Below are positions 8,553 through 16,971 of a DNA stretch of 64,000 nucleotides, piece after piece. A program made the translations under genes and the position numbers. This stretch comes from Burkholderia sp. GAS332. Lineage in GTDB: Bacteria; Pseudomonadota; Gammaproteobacteria; Burkholderiales; Burkholderiaceae. The notes under the pieces are model-generated. The model did no database searches, had not been told where the DNA came from, and saw nothing but the letters and a program-made list of their open reading frames with translations. The DNA lies in the NCBI GenBank assembly GCA_900142905.1, contig FSRV01000001.1, positions 1,984,001-2,048,000 of the forward strand, in the 5' to 3' direction. Each line of letters starts with the position of its first letter. The first letter of the stretch is position 1.

Positions 8553-9596
8553 ATGTCACAGCCACTCCGCAAACGACGCGGCGCAGGTCGGGTCAGGTTG
8601 CACGACGTTGCCGCACTCGCAGGCGTGTCTCACATGACAGTCTCCCGTTATTTCAATAGCCGGGATATGGTGGGGCCGGACCTGCAAGAGCGCATTGCGG
8701 CAGCCATTGAGAAAACCGGCTACGTGCGTAACGTCTTTGCTGGCTCGCTTGCTTCGGCGCGCGGTAAATCGATCGGAATGGTCATCCCTCATATCGCGGG
8801 CGGTGTCTATGCGGAAACCGTTCAAGGCGTGACGGATACCTTGCGCTCCAACGGCTACCAACTGCTCCTTGCCACTAGCGACTATTCCGCGGAAGAGGAA
8901 GAAGCGGCCGTGCGCGCATTTCTTGGCTGGTCGCCCGCGGCGATCATCCTGACCAGTCAGCGGCATACGCGCAAGACGGGTGAACTGCTTGCCTCCGCGG
9001 GTGTGCCTATCGTGCATGCGTGGAGCAACAAGCCCAAAGCCAATCAGATTGCGGTCGGCTTTTCCAACGTCAACGTTGGTCGCGACTGCGTACAGTACCT
9101 CCATGGGCGAGGGTATCGCCGAATCGTCTTTGTCCATCCGACGCACCAGCATGATGTCGGGGCCGATCGTCGTGCTCAGGGCTACACGGCAATGATGGAA
9201 GAGTTGGGGCTCACGCCGCTCGAATACCGTCCGACCGTCAAGAGCCCGCTCGATGCCGGGACGATTGCCTTCGAATCGTTGACCCGTGGCCGTCATCCCG
9301 CTGACGCCATCATCTTCGCCAACGACAATCTGGCGGCTGGCGCATTGCTGCACGCCATTCATCAGCGCATACCCATTCCCGAGACATGCGCAATCATGGG
9401 CTTTGGCGACCTGTCTATTTCGGACAAACTGGTGCCTTCGCTGACGACGGTCCGCCCACCGCGTTACGAGATCGGCCGCATCGCCGCGCTACGCATCCTC
9501 CAGGCGCTGGGGGAGGCGGGCAGTGGCACGCCGGCTGATGAACTCGAGCAGCTCAACGACTTGCCCTACGAGATCGTCGAACGGGAAAGCACGTGA
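8553..9596 (+). CDS. LacI/GntR-gluconate-type transcriptional regulator of the sugar pathway
   Basis: The 347-residue protein has an N-terminal LacI helix-turn-helix (VRLHDVAALAGVSHMTVSRYFN, about 15-36) and hinge, followed by a periplasmic-binding-protein-like effector domain (about 70-340, with IGMVIPHIAGGVYAE and IIFANDNLAAGALL). It resembles GntR/GalR-type members that respond to sugars or sugar acids. Palindromes typical of LacI proteins (GTTAGCGCTAAC) occur before the ilvD operon and the porin, and a variant occurs before this gene. It is therefore the obvious candidate regulator of the pathway, probably a repressor relieved by a pathway intermediate. Effector identity is not visible. 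Confidence 0.9.
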   Translation: MSQPLRKRRGAGRVRLHDVAALAGVSHMTVSRYFNSRDMVGPDLQERIAAAIEKTGYVRNVFAGSLASARGKSIGMVIPHIAGGVYAETVQGVTDTLRSNGYQLLLATSDYSAEEEEAAVRAFLGWSPAAIILTSQRHTRKTGELLASAGVPIVHAWSNKPKANQIAVGFSNVNVGRDCVQYLHGRGYRRIVFVHPTHQHDVGADRRAQGYTAMMEELGLTPLEYRPTVKSPLDAGTIAFESLTRGRHPADAIIFANDNLAAGALLHAIHQRIPIPETCAIMGFGDLSISDKLVPSLTTVRPPRYEIGRIAALRILQALGEAGSGTPADELEQLNDLPYEIVEREST

Positions 9597-9643
9597 GTGA
9601 GTGACATCGGGAACCGGATGCCTTCCCTGACGATGCGTGTGGG

Positions 9644-9664
9644 GCGCCGCAAAAAGAGCGGCGC
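9644..9664. terminator. Hairpin between convergent lacI and aldehyde dehydrogenase
   Basis: GCGCCGC and GCGGCGC form a perfect seven-base-pair stem around AAAAAGA in the gap between two convergent genes. The tail is not T-rich, so this is a possible bidirectional terminator rather than a clear one. Confidence 0.4.
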
Positions 9665-9704
9665 TCAGTGTTCACGGGGCAGTGTCATCCCTGCGTTGGT
9701 TCGA

Positions 9705-11147
9705 TTAGCGATGCTCGGACACGAACTTTGTGTTCAGATACGCCTCGAGTGCCTCGGTCCCTCCTTCCGAACCGTAGCCTGAATCCTTGATCCCGCCGAA
9801 GGGCGCTTCGGGCAGTCCCAGCCCGTGATGGTTGATCGACACCATACCGCTTTCGATCAACTCTCCCACTGCAGCAAGCTTCGCGCTCGAACGCGTGTAG
9901 GCGTATGCGGCTAGCCCGAACGGCAAGCGGTTTGCCTCGGCCACGGCCTCGTCGAAGGTTCTGAACGTCGAGATTGGCGCAATGGGGCCGAACGGCTCTT
10001 CGTGCATGATGCGAGAGGAGGGGGCTACATTCGCGAGCACGGTGGGCGCGAAGAAGTAGCCTTCGCTGCCAATCCGCGTACCGCCCGTCAAGACTTTGGC
10101 GCCGTGGCCGACGGCGTCGGCCACGAGTTCTTGCATCGCCTGAAGGCGCCGCTCGTTGGCGAGCGGACCCATCCGCACACCCTCATTCAGCCCATTGCCG
10201 ACCTTGATGTCGCGCGTTTCGCTGACAAAGTGCTCGACGAATTCGTCGAATGCCGCTTCCTCCACGTGAAAGCGCGTGGGCGAAACGCAGACTTGCCCCG
10301 CGTTGCGGAACTTGGCGGCGGCGAGTAAGCGTGCCGCCCGAGGCACGTCGGCATCCGCGAAAACAAGGGCGGGGGCATGGCCGCCGAGCTCCATCGTCAT
10401 GCGCTTCATATGTTTGCCGGCTTGCGCGGCGAGCAGCTTGCCGACCGCCGTCGAACCGGTAAAGGAAATCTTGCGAATGACGGGATGGGCAATCAAAAAA
10501 GCGGACACGTCGGCGGGCACGCCGAAAACGAGGTTCAACACGCCCGCCGGCAGGCCGGCGTCGGCAAAGGCGCGCACGAGGGCCGCGCAACTGGCGGGCG
10601 TCTCTTCGGGACCCTTCAGGACAACCGAGCATCCGGCCGCGAGAGCGGCGGAAATCTTGCGTACCGCCTGATTGATCGGAAAATTCCATGGTGTGAAAGC
10701 AGCGACAGGCCCCACCGGTTCGCGCGTGACGATTTGCCGGACGCCGTCGACACGCGCGGGAATGACGCGGCCATAGGTGCGCCGCGCTTCTTCGGCAAAC
10801 CATTCGACGACTTCGGCCGAGGCTAGCGTTTCGATTCGCGACTCAGCGAGCGGTTTACCTTGCTCCATCGTCATGATGCGGGCGATGTCTTCGGCGCGTT
10901 CTCGAATCAGTTGCGCGGCATGGCGCATCAGTTTGCTGCGCTCGAAGGCGGGTACTTTGCGCCAGATTTCGAAGCCGCTCTGGGCCGCCTCGACGGCTTC
11001 GGCGAGATCGGTTTCGGCGGCGAGCGATACCAGGCCGATCTGGACCTCGCTGGCCGGATCGATGACCGGCTGCGTGTGTGCGGTGGCGCGCCAGGTCTGG
11101 TTGATATACAGGTGCGTATCGGGATAGGAGGGCAGGGTAGCGTTCAT
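9705..11147 (-). CDS. NAD(P)-dependent aldehyde dehydrogenase, succinate/2-ketoglutarate semialdehyde type
   Basis: This 480-residue ALDH-superfamily enzyme has all catalytic parts: the oxyanion Asn in FTPWNFP (Asn155), general base Glu253 in MELGGHAP and nucleophile Cys287 in GQVCVSPTRF. The C-terminus carries the PFGGIKDSGYG signature. The overall type (GabD/KGSA dehydrogenase-like) fits oxidation of succinate semialdehyde, 2-ketoglutarate semialdehyde or a hydroxyaldehyde. It lies 55 bp downstream of the enolase-superfamily dehydratase on the same strand and is probably co-transcribed under the GntR regulator. A role as last step of a sugar-acid pathway is inferred from neighbours; the precise substrate is open. 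Confidence 0.88.
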   Translation of the reverse strand: MNATLPSYPDTHLYINQTWRATAHTQPVIDPASEVQIGLVSLAAETDLAEAVEAAQSGFEIWRKVPAFERSKLMRHAAQLIRERAEDIARIMTMEQGKPLAESRIETLASAEVVEWFAEEARRTYGRVIPARVDGVRQIVTREPVGPVAAFTPWNFPINQAVRKISAALAAGCSVVLKGPEETPASCAALVRAFADAGLPAGVLNLVFGVPADVSAFLIAHPVIRKISFTGSTAVGKLLAAQAGKHMKRMTMELGGHAPALVFADADVPRAARLLAAAKFRNAGQVCVSPTRFHVEEAAFDEFVEHFVSETRDIKVGNGLNEGVRMGPLANERRLQAMQELVADAVGHGAKVLTGGTRIGSEGYFFAPTVLANVAPSSRIMHEEPFGPIAPISTFRTFDEAVAEANRLPFGLAAYAYTRSSAKLAAVGELIESGMVSINHHGLGLPEAPFGGIKDSGYGSEGGTEALEAYLNTKFVSEHR

Positions 11148-11202
11148 CGATTGAAAATAGAGGTGAGGAGAAAGTGGAGCAGCGTGGCCAGTGCCCGCAT
11201 GC

Positions 11203-12372
11203 TCATGGCCGCGCGGCTACCTGACGAGCCAGGGCTTCAATGTCAGGGGTGACACCGATACCCGGTGCATGACCCAGATGAACCCGGCCGTTCACAGGCG
11301 TTTCGATCGGCCCGCAAAGGAGCGAGCGCAGAGGGTTCGGGTTGGCATCCACTTCGAGCATGCCGCGGCCGTTGCTATTTCCCGCCGCGGCGAGCAGGTG
11401 CGCCGATGCGAGCAGACCGACGCCGGCTCCCAGGTAGTGCGGACAGTAGGTGAGCCCCGCTTGCTGGACGGCCTGTGCAATCGCCAACGTGCCCGAAATA
11501 CCGCCCCACTTGGCAGCATCGGGCTGGATCACGCCAAAGGCGCCGCTGACTATCGCCTCGGCGAACGCGGCCTGGTTCGCCATGTTCTCGCCGGCGGCAA
11601 GCGGCACCGAACTGCGCGCGCTCAACGTCTGCCATTCAGCAATGGGGCGATCGCAGCGCAACGGCTCTTCGAGCCAGTCGGGATCATGCCGTTCCAGCAC
11701 GTCAGTCATGGCGAGCGCGGTGTCGATATCCCACGCCTGGTTGGCGTCGACCATCAGGCGGCGCTGTGGCCCGATGATTTCGCGCAGCGCCGCCAGATTT
11801 GCCGCGTCGCGTTCGCGCCCGAAGCCGACTTTCAGCTTGAAGGTCTCGAAACCTTGTCCGAGCCGATCGGCGACGAGCGTTGCCACGCCAGTCGGATTGA
11901 GGCCGCTTGCATAGACGGCGATCTCATCGCCGGTGCCGCCGAGCAACTGCCAAAGAGGAAGGTTGGCGCGCCGTGCCTGCAGATCCCAAAGGGCAAGGTC
12001 GATACCGGCGATTGCCTGGGCAATGGGGCCCGGCTCGCCCGATTGCAGCGCGAGGACAGCAGTGTCCTTCGTCAACTGGTCGAAGACCGCACCCGGATGA
12101 GTGACATGCTGGCCTTGCAGCAGCGGCGCGAACAAGGTTTCGATGAGGGCCGCACGATGCTCGGCGCCGCATGAAGGGAAGTTGCACCACACCTCGCCCC
12201 ACCCCGATGCGCCGTCACGGTCGACGACTTTAACGAACAGCGCGGGCCGCTCGTGCATGACGCCAAACGAGGTTCTCACTGGGGTATCGATCGGGCAGCG
12301 CAGAACATAGGTCTCGATACGCGCGATGGTGGTGCGGGTCAGAGGGGGATGGTCGGGTTCAAGATCGGTCAT
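11203..12372 (-). CDS. Mandelate racemase/muconate lactonizing-family (enolase superfamily) sugar-acid dehydratase
   Basis: The product has 389 residues, with the N-terminal capping domain (about 10-130) and a beta-barrel domain. Catalytic elements are visible: KLK with Lys179 and Lys181, metal ligands Asp209, Glu235 or Glu236 and Glu262, and an Asp285-His312 dyad (QPDAAKWGG and CPHYLGAG). That combination marks the mandelate racemase subgroup, many members of which dehydrate acid sugars. The start at 12372 begins directly before the family N-terminus; weak GAGAC is upstream. It is divergent from the GntR regulator and followed by the aldehyde dehydrogenase. It could dehydrate a second sugar acid alongside the IlvD-type enzyme, or be a cycloisomerase; the substrate is not resolved. 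Confidence 0.87.
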   Translation of the reverse strand: MTDLEPDHPPLTRTTIARIETYVLRCPIDTPVRTSFGVMHERPALFVKVVDRDGASGWGEVWCNFPSCGAEHRAALIETLFAPLLQGQHVTHPGAVFDQLTKDTAVLALQSGEPGPIAQAIAGIDLALWDLQARRANLPLWQLLGGTGDEIAVYASGLNPTGVATLVADRLGQGFETFKLKVGFGRERDAANLAALREIIGPQRRLMVDANQAWDIDTALAMTDVLERHDPDWLEEPLRCDRPIAEWQTLSARSSVPLAAGENMANQAAFAEAIVSGAFGVIQPDAAKWGGISGTLAIAQAVQQAGLTYCPHYLGAGVGLLASAHLLAAAGNSNGRGMLEVDANPNPLRSLLCGPIETPVNGRVHLGHAPGIGVTPDIEALARQVAARP

Positions 12373-12444
12373 GGCGTGTGTCTCATAGTCCGTCGGCGGG
12401 TGCGCGGACCCCCATGCAGGGCGGTAAGGTAATAAAGTATGGTT

Positions 12445-12456
12445 TATAGTACTATA
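12445..12456. promoter_or_regulatory. Candidate GntR operator (TATAGTACTATA)
   Basis: This perfect 12-bp palindrome lies in an AT-rich patch between the divergent dehydratase and gntR genes. The position suits autoregulation and control of the dehydratase-ALDH pair. It does not closely match the usual GT-N-TA-N-AC pattern of HutC-type regulators, so the link to this GntR is positional. Confidence 0.45.
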
Positions 12457-12536
12457 TGGGTATTCCGAACTCAACAGCATGCGTGCGTGATGGTGCGAAT
12501 CGCCCATCGCGTGCAACGCTTCTGTCCACAAGTCTC

Positions 12537-13268
12537 ATGCGAACCATGCGTGCCTCGTCGTCCAGTCCCATTCCGCTTTACGTGCAGATCGCCGGGGATC
12601 TGCGGGATCGAATCACGCGCGGTGTCTGGCGCAATGGCGAAGTCGTGCCGACACTGGAGCAGATCGCCGACGAATTCGGGGTGGCGCGTGTGACCGCGCG
12701 CCAGGCGGTGCAGATGCTGACGACCGAGGGGCTGCTGATCCCAATGCGCGGCCGCGGTACCTTCGTGAACGCGCCGGCGGCAGTGCACAAACCGGTCCAT
12801 GTCGTCACCAGCCTCGACGAACTCGCAGACACGTATCGCGCGACTACACCTGAGCTATTGACCATCGAAGAAAACACTCGGGTGCCGCCCATTACGGCCG
12901 CAGACGGCAAACTCGCCGCCGCCTACACGTACATGAAGCGCGTGCATTCGACCGGCAACGCGCCCTATTGCGTGATCGCGCTCTACCTCGACGAGCGGCT
13001 ATTCGCGCGGGCCCCCGAGCGCTTTCGCAACGAGACGGTGATTCCGATCCTGATGGAGTTCGATCCCCGGCCCATGGCGCGTGCGCGACAGACGCTGAAG
13101 ATCGCGACCGCCGACGCCGCGACCGCCCATCTGCTGCGTATCCCTGTCGATGCGCCGGTCGCCCGCATCCAGCGGATCATCAACGACGCGCAAGGCGTCG
13201 TTATCTATTACGCGGAAGTGCTATATCGCGGCGACCTGGTGCAGATAGAGATGGACATGGACGTGTGA
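12537..13268 (+). CDS. GntR/HutC-family transcriptional regulator
   Basis: The protein is about 243 residues. It has an N-terminal winged helix (IPLYVQIAGDLRDRITRGVW...LEQIADEFGVARVTARQAVQML, about 10-70) with the GRGTFV turn, followed by a UTRA effector domain (about 95-240), which defines the HutC subfamily that usually senses small carboxylates or sugar phosphates. Starts at 12537 and 12546 (both ATG) are possible; longer frames run through the promoter palindrome and are rejected. It is divergent from the enolase-superfamily dehydratase and probably controls that gene and the aldehyde dehydrogenase. Confidence 0.87.
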   Translation: MRTMRASSSSPIPLYVQIAGDLRDRITRGVWRNGEVVPTLEQIADEFGVARVTARQAVQMLTTEGLLIPMRGRGTFVNAPAAVHKPVHVVTSLDELADTYRATTPELLTIEENTRVPPITAADGKLAAAYTYMKRVHSTGNAPYCVIALYLDERLFARAPERFRNETVIPILMEFDPRPMARARQTLKIATADAATAHLLRIPVDAPVARIQRIINDAQGVVIYYAEVLYRGDLVQIEMDMDV

Positions 13269-13396
13269 GCGTGTTGCCGCAGTTCCGACCGGGTTCATGC
13301 GCTTTCGCGCTGAATGTTTCCGTCACGGCCTGAACTGTTTGCGCAGATACGCCATCCGACTAGGGCAAATCCTTAATGATCTTCGTTTGACTTGAT

Positions 13397-13408
13397 GGGA
13401 GCGCTAAC
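13397..13408. promoter_or_regulatory. LacI-type operator, upstream copy before ilvD operon
   Basis: GGGAGCGCTAAC is an imperfect copy of GTTAGCGCTAAC. Its centre is 26 bp upstream of the perfect site, so two repressor dimers could sit on nearly the same helix face. Confidence 0.6.
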
Positions 13409-13422
13409 AGATACTGGCAAAA

Positions 13423-13434
13423 GTTAGCGCTAAC
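13423..13434. promoter_or_regulatory. LacI-type operator (GTTAGCGCTAAC) before ilvD operon
   Basis: The perfect palindrome GTTAGCGCTAAC (14 bp perfect with flanking A and T) lies about 63 bp upstream of the dehydratase GTG. The identical 12-mer recurs at 18409-18420 before the porin. Confidence 0.75.
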
Positions 13435-13496
13435 TAGGTCAGTTTTAAATTCCGCCAGGTTAGCTGCATCCCTCCTCAATCGAAGCCAGGTCAAAA

Positions 13497-15218
13497 GTGA
13501 AGAAGCGTCTCGAAGATCTCCGCAGCCAGCGTTGGTTGGCACCCGATAACACGCGCTCGTTTGCGCACCGGCAGCGGTTGCAGCAAATGGGCTTGCGGCG
13601 CGAGGAATTCATGTCGCGCCCGGTCATTGCGATCGTCAACACATGGAGCGATCTCTCGCCATGCCACGCGCATTTGCGTGAGCGTGCGGAAGCAGTGAAG
13701 CGCGGCATCCTGCAGGCGGGCGGCATGCCGTTCGAGTTGCCGGCTATGTCGCTTGGCGAGGTGCTCGTCAAACCGACTACGATGCTCTACCGGAATTTCC
13801 TCGCGATGGAAGTGGAGGAACTGCTGCGTTCGCTGCCCATCGACGGTGCCGTGCTGCTGGGTGGCTGCGACAAGACGGTACCGGGCCTGCTGATGGGCGC
13901 GTTCAGCGCCAACCTGCCTTGCATCTTTGTGCCAGCAGGGCCGATGCTCAACGACCGCTACCGGGGGGAGAAGGTCGGCGCGGGAACCCATACGCGCAAG
14001 TTCTGGGATGAAAGGCAGGCAGGGCATCTGAGCGGCAAGGAGTGGATTGCGCTCGAATCGCACATGTCGCGAACGCCCGGAACCTGCAACACGATGGGTA
14101 CAGCGAGCACGATGACTCTGATTGCCGAGGCAATGGGCCTCACGCTGCCCAATGCCGCCAGCATTCCTGCGATGGACTCGGCGCATACACGGATGGCGTC
14201 CGAAAGTGGTGCCCGCATCGTCGAGATGGTGTGGGAAGACCTGAAGCCATCTTCATTCTTCAACGAAAAGTCGGTGCTCAACGGCGTTACCGCCTATATG
14301 GCGATGGGCGGTTCGACGAACGCGGCGATCCATCTGATCGCCATCGCAGGCCGGGGCAATGTATCGCTCACGCTCGACGATATCCAGCGGCTGGGTAAGG
14401 ATGTGCCGGTGTTGGCCAATGTGCTGCCGTCCGGTTCGAACCTGATGGAAGACTTTTACTATGCCGGTGGCCTTCCCGCACTGCTGCGACGCATCCCCGA
14501 CCGTCTGTCGCTCAATAGCATGACGGTGAACGGTCGCACGCTCGGTGACAACCTCGAAGGCGCACACTGCGAGGACGACGAAGTCGTGCGGCCGCTTGCG
14601 CGGCCCGTCAGCGAAGCCGGTGCGCTTGCCGTGTTGCGCGGCAATCTCGCGCCTGCGGGCGCCGTGATCAAGCCGAGCGGTGCGAGCGGGAAGTTCAACA
14701 AGCACAGCGGCCGCGCGCTGGTATTCGATTCGATGGTCGACCTGAACGCGCGTATCAACGATCCCGACCTCGATGTCGATGAGAACACGGTACTCGTTTT
14801 GCGCAATGGCGGCCCGCTCGGCGGCCCGGGTATGCCCGAGTGGGGCAATCTGCCGATTCCGAAAAAACTGCTGGAGAAGGGCGTGCGCGACATGGTGCGC
14901 GTCTCGGATGCGCGTATGAGCGGCACGCATTACGGCACGTGCGTGCTGCACGTGGCGCCGGAGGCAGCCGCGGGTGGTCCGCTGGCCTTGATCCGCACGG
15001 GCGATGTCATTGAGCTGGACGTGGCGGCGGGGCGTCTTGACGTGCAGCTGTCAGACGAGGAGCTTGAGCAGCGCCGCGCGCAATGGAAACCGGATGTGAA
15101 AAAGCCGCCACGCGGTTACACGAAGCTCTTTCTCGAGCACGTCACCCAGGCGAACGAAGGATGCGATTTCGACTTTCTGGCGGGCTGGCACGAGCCAGTA
15201 GAGCCGACAATCTACTGA
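13497..15218 (+). CDS. IlvD/Edd-family sugar-acid dehydratase (L-arabonate dehydratase type)
   Basis: This 573-residue dehydratase is homologous to dihydroxy-acid and phosphogluconate dehydratases. The iron-sulfur ligands are Cys56 (LSPCHAH), Cys124 (LGGCDKT, followed by Asp125 and Lys126 for Mg2+ binding) and Cys197 (GTCNTMGTAST). The opening LRSQRWLAPDNTRSF resembles pentonate (L-arabonate) dehydratases more than IlvD itself. It should convert an aldonate to its 2-keto-3-deoxy acid. The GTG at 13497 fits the family N-terminus; AGCCAGG lies upstream. It heads an operon with an aldolase and a sugar dehydrogenase, preceded by two LacI-type operators. Confidence 0.9.
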   Translation: MKKRLEDLRSQRWLAPDNTRSFAHRQRLQQMGLRREEFMSRPVIAIVNTWSDLSPCHAHLRERAEAVKRGILQAGGMPFELPAMSLGEVLVKPTTMLYRNFLAMEVEELLRSLPIDGAVLLGGCDKTVPGLLMGAFSANLPCIFVPAGPMLNDRYRGEKVGAGTHTRKFWDERQAGHLSGKEWIALESHMSRTPGTCNTMGTASTMTLIAEAMGLTLPNAASIPAMDSAHTRMASESGARIVEMVWEDLKPSSFFNEKSVLNGVTAYMAMGGSTNAAIHLIAIAGRGNVSLTLDDIQRLGKDVPVLANVLPSGSNLMEDFYYAGGLPALLRRIPDRLSLNSMTVNGRTLGDNLEGAHCEDDEVVRPLARPVSEAGALAVLRGNLAPAGAVIKPSGASGKFNKHSGRALVFDSMVDLNARINDPDLDVDENTVLVLRNGGPLGGPGMPEWGNLPIPKKLLEKGVRDMVRVSDARMSGTHYGTCVLHVAPEAAAGGPLALIRTGDVIELDVAAGRLDVQLSDEELEQRRAQWKPDVKKPPRGYTKLFLEHVTQANEGCDFDFLAGWHEPVEPTIY

Positions 15219-15234
15219 TAGCAGAGGTTTCCTG

Positions 15235-16044
15235 ATGAGCAAGCACCAACCTGACACAAACGCGTTTCGCGCGTTGCTCGACCAGCCCATTGCGCCGCTT
15301 GGCACGTGGCTGATGGCCGGTACCCCGAGCAACGCGGAAGCGCTTGGGCACGCCGGATTCGACTGGCTGCTGATCGATATGGAGCACGGGCCTATCGACT
15401 TTCGCGACACCTGGCAGATGCTGCAGGCCGTTGATTGCACACCCGCCATGCCAATCGTGCGTGTATCGACCAGCGACGATCCTGCCCTCGTGAAGCGGGC
15501 GCTCGATCTCGGCGCGCGCACACTGATGTTTCCGTATGTGCAAAGCGCCGAACAGGCGCGTCGGATCGTGGCATCGGCAAAATATCCTCCGCTCGGGCAG
15601 CGCGGTTTCGCCGGCGTTCATCGCGCGAGCCGGTACGGTACATTCAGTGATTACGGCAAGCTCGCGAACGATCTGACTACGTGCATTGTGCAGCTGGAAA
15701 CACCGGAGGCCATCGAGCGTCTCGAAGAGATCGCTGCAGTCGAAGGCGTCGATGCGCTCTTCATCGGCCCGGGCGATCTGTCGGCGGCGCTAGGTTGTAT
15801 GGGCAACCTGCAGGATGAGCGCGTACAGGCGCTGATGCGCTCGGCAGCGCAACGCGCCCGCGCGGTTGGCATGCCGATTGGCACGCTCGGTCCTTCGCCC
15901 GAGATGGTCAAGAGTTTCGTCGAGATGGGTTATGACTACGTCGCCGTCGGCTCCGATCTCGTTTTCATGATGCAGCAGGCGAAAGCGGTACTCGCCCGCA
16001 TGAAGGGCAGTGCCGACCACGCACCGCTAAAGGTGGCCTACTGA
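15235..16044 (+). CDS. HpcH/HpaI-family 2-keto-3-deoxy-sugar-acid aldolase
   Basis: This 269-residue class II aldolase has the family signatures FDWLLIDMEHGP (catalytic His and Glu region), PPLGQRGFAG (conserved Arg loop), QLETPEA with a metal-ligand Glu and GPGDLSAALG with the second ligand Asp. Relatives such as GarL, YfaU and HpaI split 2-keto-3-deoxy acids into pyruvate and an aldehyde. The start follows AGAGGTTTCCTG, and the gene lies 16 bp after the dehydratase. Its TGA overlaps the ATG of the SDR gene, which indicates translational coupling. It should cleave the product of the IlvD/Edd dehydratase. Confidence 0.9.
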   Translation: MSKHQPDTNAFRALLDQPIAPLGTWLMAGTPSNAEALGHAGFDWLLIDMEHGPIDFRDTWQMLQAVDCTPAMPIVRVSTSDDPALVKRALDLGARTLMFPYVQSAEQARRIVASAKYPPLGQRGFAGVHRASRYGTFSDYGKLANDLTTCIVQLETPEAIERLEEIAAVEGVDALFIGPGDLSAALGCMGNLQDERVQALMRSAAQRARAVGMPIGTLGPSPEMVKSFVEMGYDYVAVGSDLVFMMQQAKAVLARMKGSADHAPLKVAY

Positions 16045-16817
16045 TGAGCGCAATCTATTCTTCGCTGGAGAACACCGTCGTGTTCGTGTCGGGCGGTGCA
16101 TCGGGAATCGGCGCGACGCTGGTCGAGGCGTTCGTCGCACAACGCGCACACGTTGCGTTTTGCGATCTTAACGAAGCCGACGGCCATGCGTTATGCGAGC
16201 GTTACCCGGCCGAATCGCGTCCGTGGTTCGCACGGTGTGACATTCGCGACGTGGCCGCATACCAGGCGACCCTCGATGCGGCCGCAGCAGCGCTTGGACC
16301 GATTCGCGTGCTCGTCAACAACGCGGGGCGGGACGATCGATGCCCACTCCAGGAGCTGACGCCCGAACGTTGGGAAGACATGATCCGCACGAATCTCACT
16401 CATCACGTGTTCGCGGCGCAGCGCGTCGCACCGGGGATGGCGCGCGAAGGCGGCGGCGCGATCATCAACATGGGCTCGATTTCGTGGCTGCGTGGCCGTC
16501 CCAACCTCATCGCCTATACCGCCGCGAAGGCGGCGATCAGCGGCATCTCCCGCACCTTGGCGCGTGAGCTGGGTGGCGACAATATTCGCGTGAATGCCGT
16601 ATTGCCGGGCCCCATCCTGACGGAACGGCAAAAGGCGCTGTGGTTCGATTCCGGCGCTGCGCAACAATTCATCGAATTGCAGTGTCTGAAATTTCCGGTG
16701 GAGGCGAAGCACATCGCCGACATGGTGCTATTCCTTGCGTCGGACCAGGCTGCGGCCGTCACCGGCCAGAATATGATTGTCGACGCAGGGCTTGCGCAAG
16801 TGTCGGTGGTCGGATAA
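16044..16817 (+). CDS. SDR-family sugar 1-dehydrogenase (XylB/D-xylose dehydrogenase-like)
   Basis: This 257-residue short-chain dehydrogenase has a cofactor loop GGASGIG, the NNAGRDDR motif, catalytic Ser in NMGSISW, and YTAAK with Tyr and Lys. The N-terminus (SAIYSSLE), the NNAG.DDR motif, VAPGM....GGGAIIN and the RQKALWF segment recall the Caulobacter XylB D-xylose dehydrogenase type, which makes a lactone from an aldopentose or related sugar. The start codon overlaps the aldolase stop (ATGA). Together with the lactonase, the dehydratase and the aldolase it completes an oxidative, non-phosphorylative route. Whether the sugar is xylose, arabinose, fucose or another cannot be decided here. 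Confidence 0.85.
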   Translation: MSAIYSSLENTVVFVSGGASGIGATLVEAFVAQRAHVAFCDLNEADGHALCERYPAESRPWFARCDIRDVAAYQATLDAAAAALGPIRVLVNNAGRDDRCPLQELTPERWEDMIRTNLTHHVFAAQRVAPGMAREGGGAIINMGSISWLRGRPNLIAYTAAKAAISGISRTLARELGGDNIRVNAVLPGPILTERQKALWFDSGAAQQFIELQCLKFPVEAKHIADMVLFLASDQAAAVTGQNMIVDAGLAQVSVVG

Positions 16818-16971
16818 AGGGCCGCAGGCGGAACGTGACCCGTCGCGCGGGTTGTTTGCCTGTTTTTGTAGGAGGAAATCGCGGAGCTTAGGATTGGACA
16901 CGACCTGCATTGCAAACTGAAGCGGGCGCCCGGCGCATGATCCGGGCCGCGCAAATGAAATAAAAACATGG

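Noticed and set aside
8556..9362. Minus-strand open frame over lacI
   Set aside because: Antisense shadow; the plus-strand LacI protein has a clear HTH and effector domain.
16838..16867. Possible terminator between the SDR and the MFS gene
   Set aside because: The stem ACCCG/CGGGT is only five base pairs; T-richness alone is not enough.
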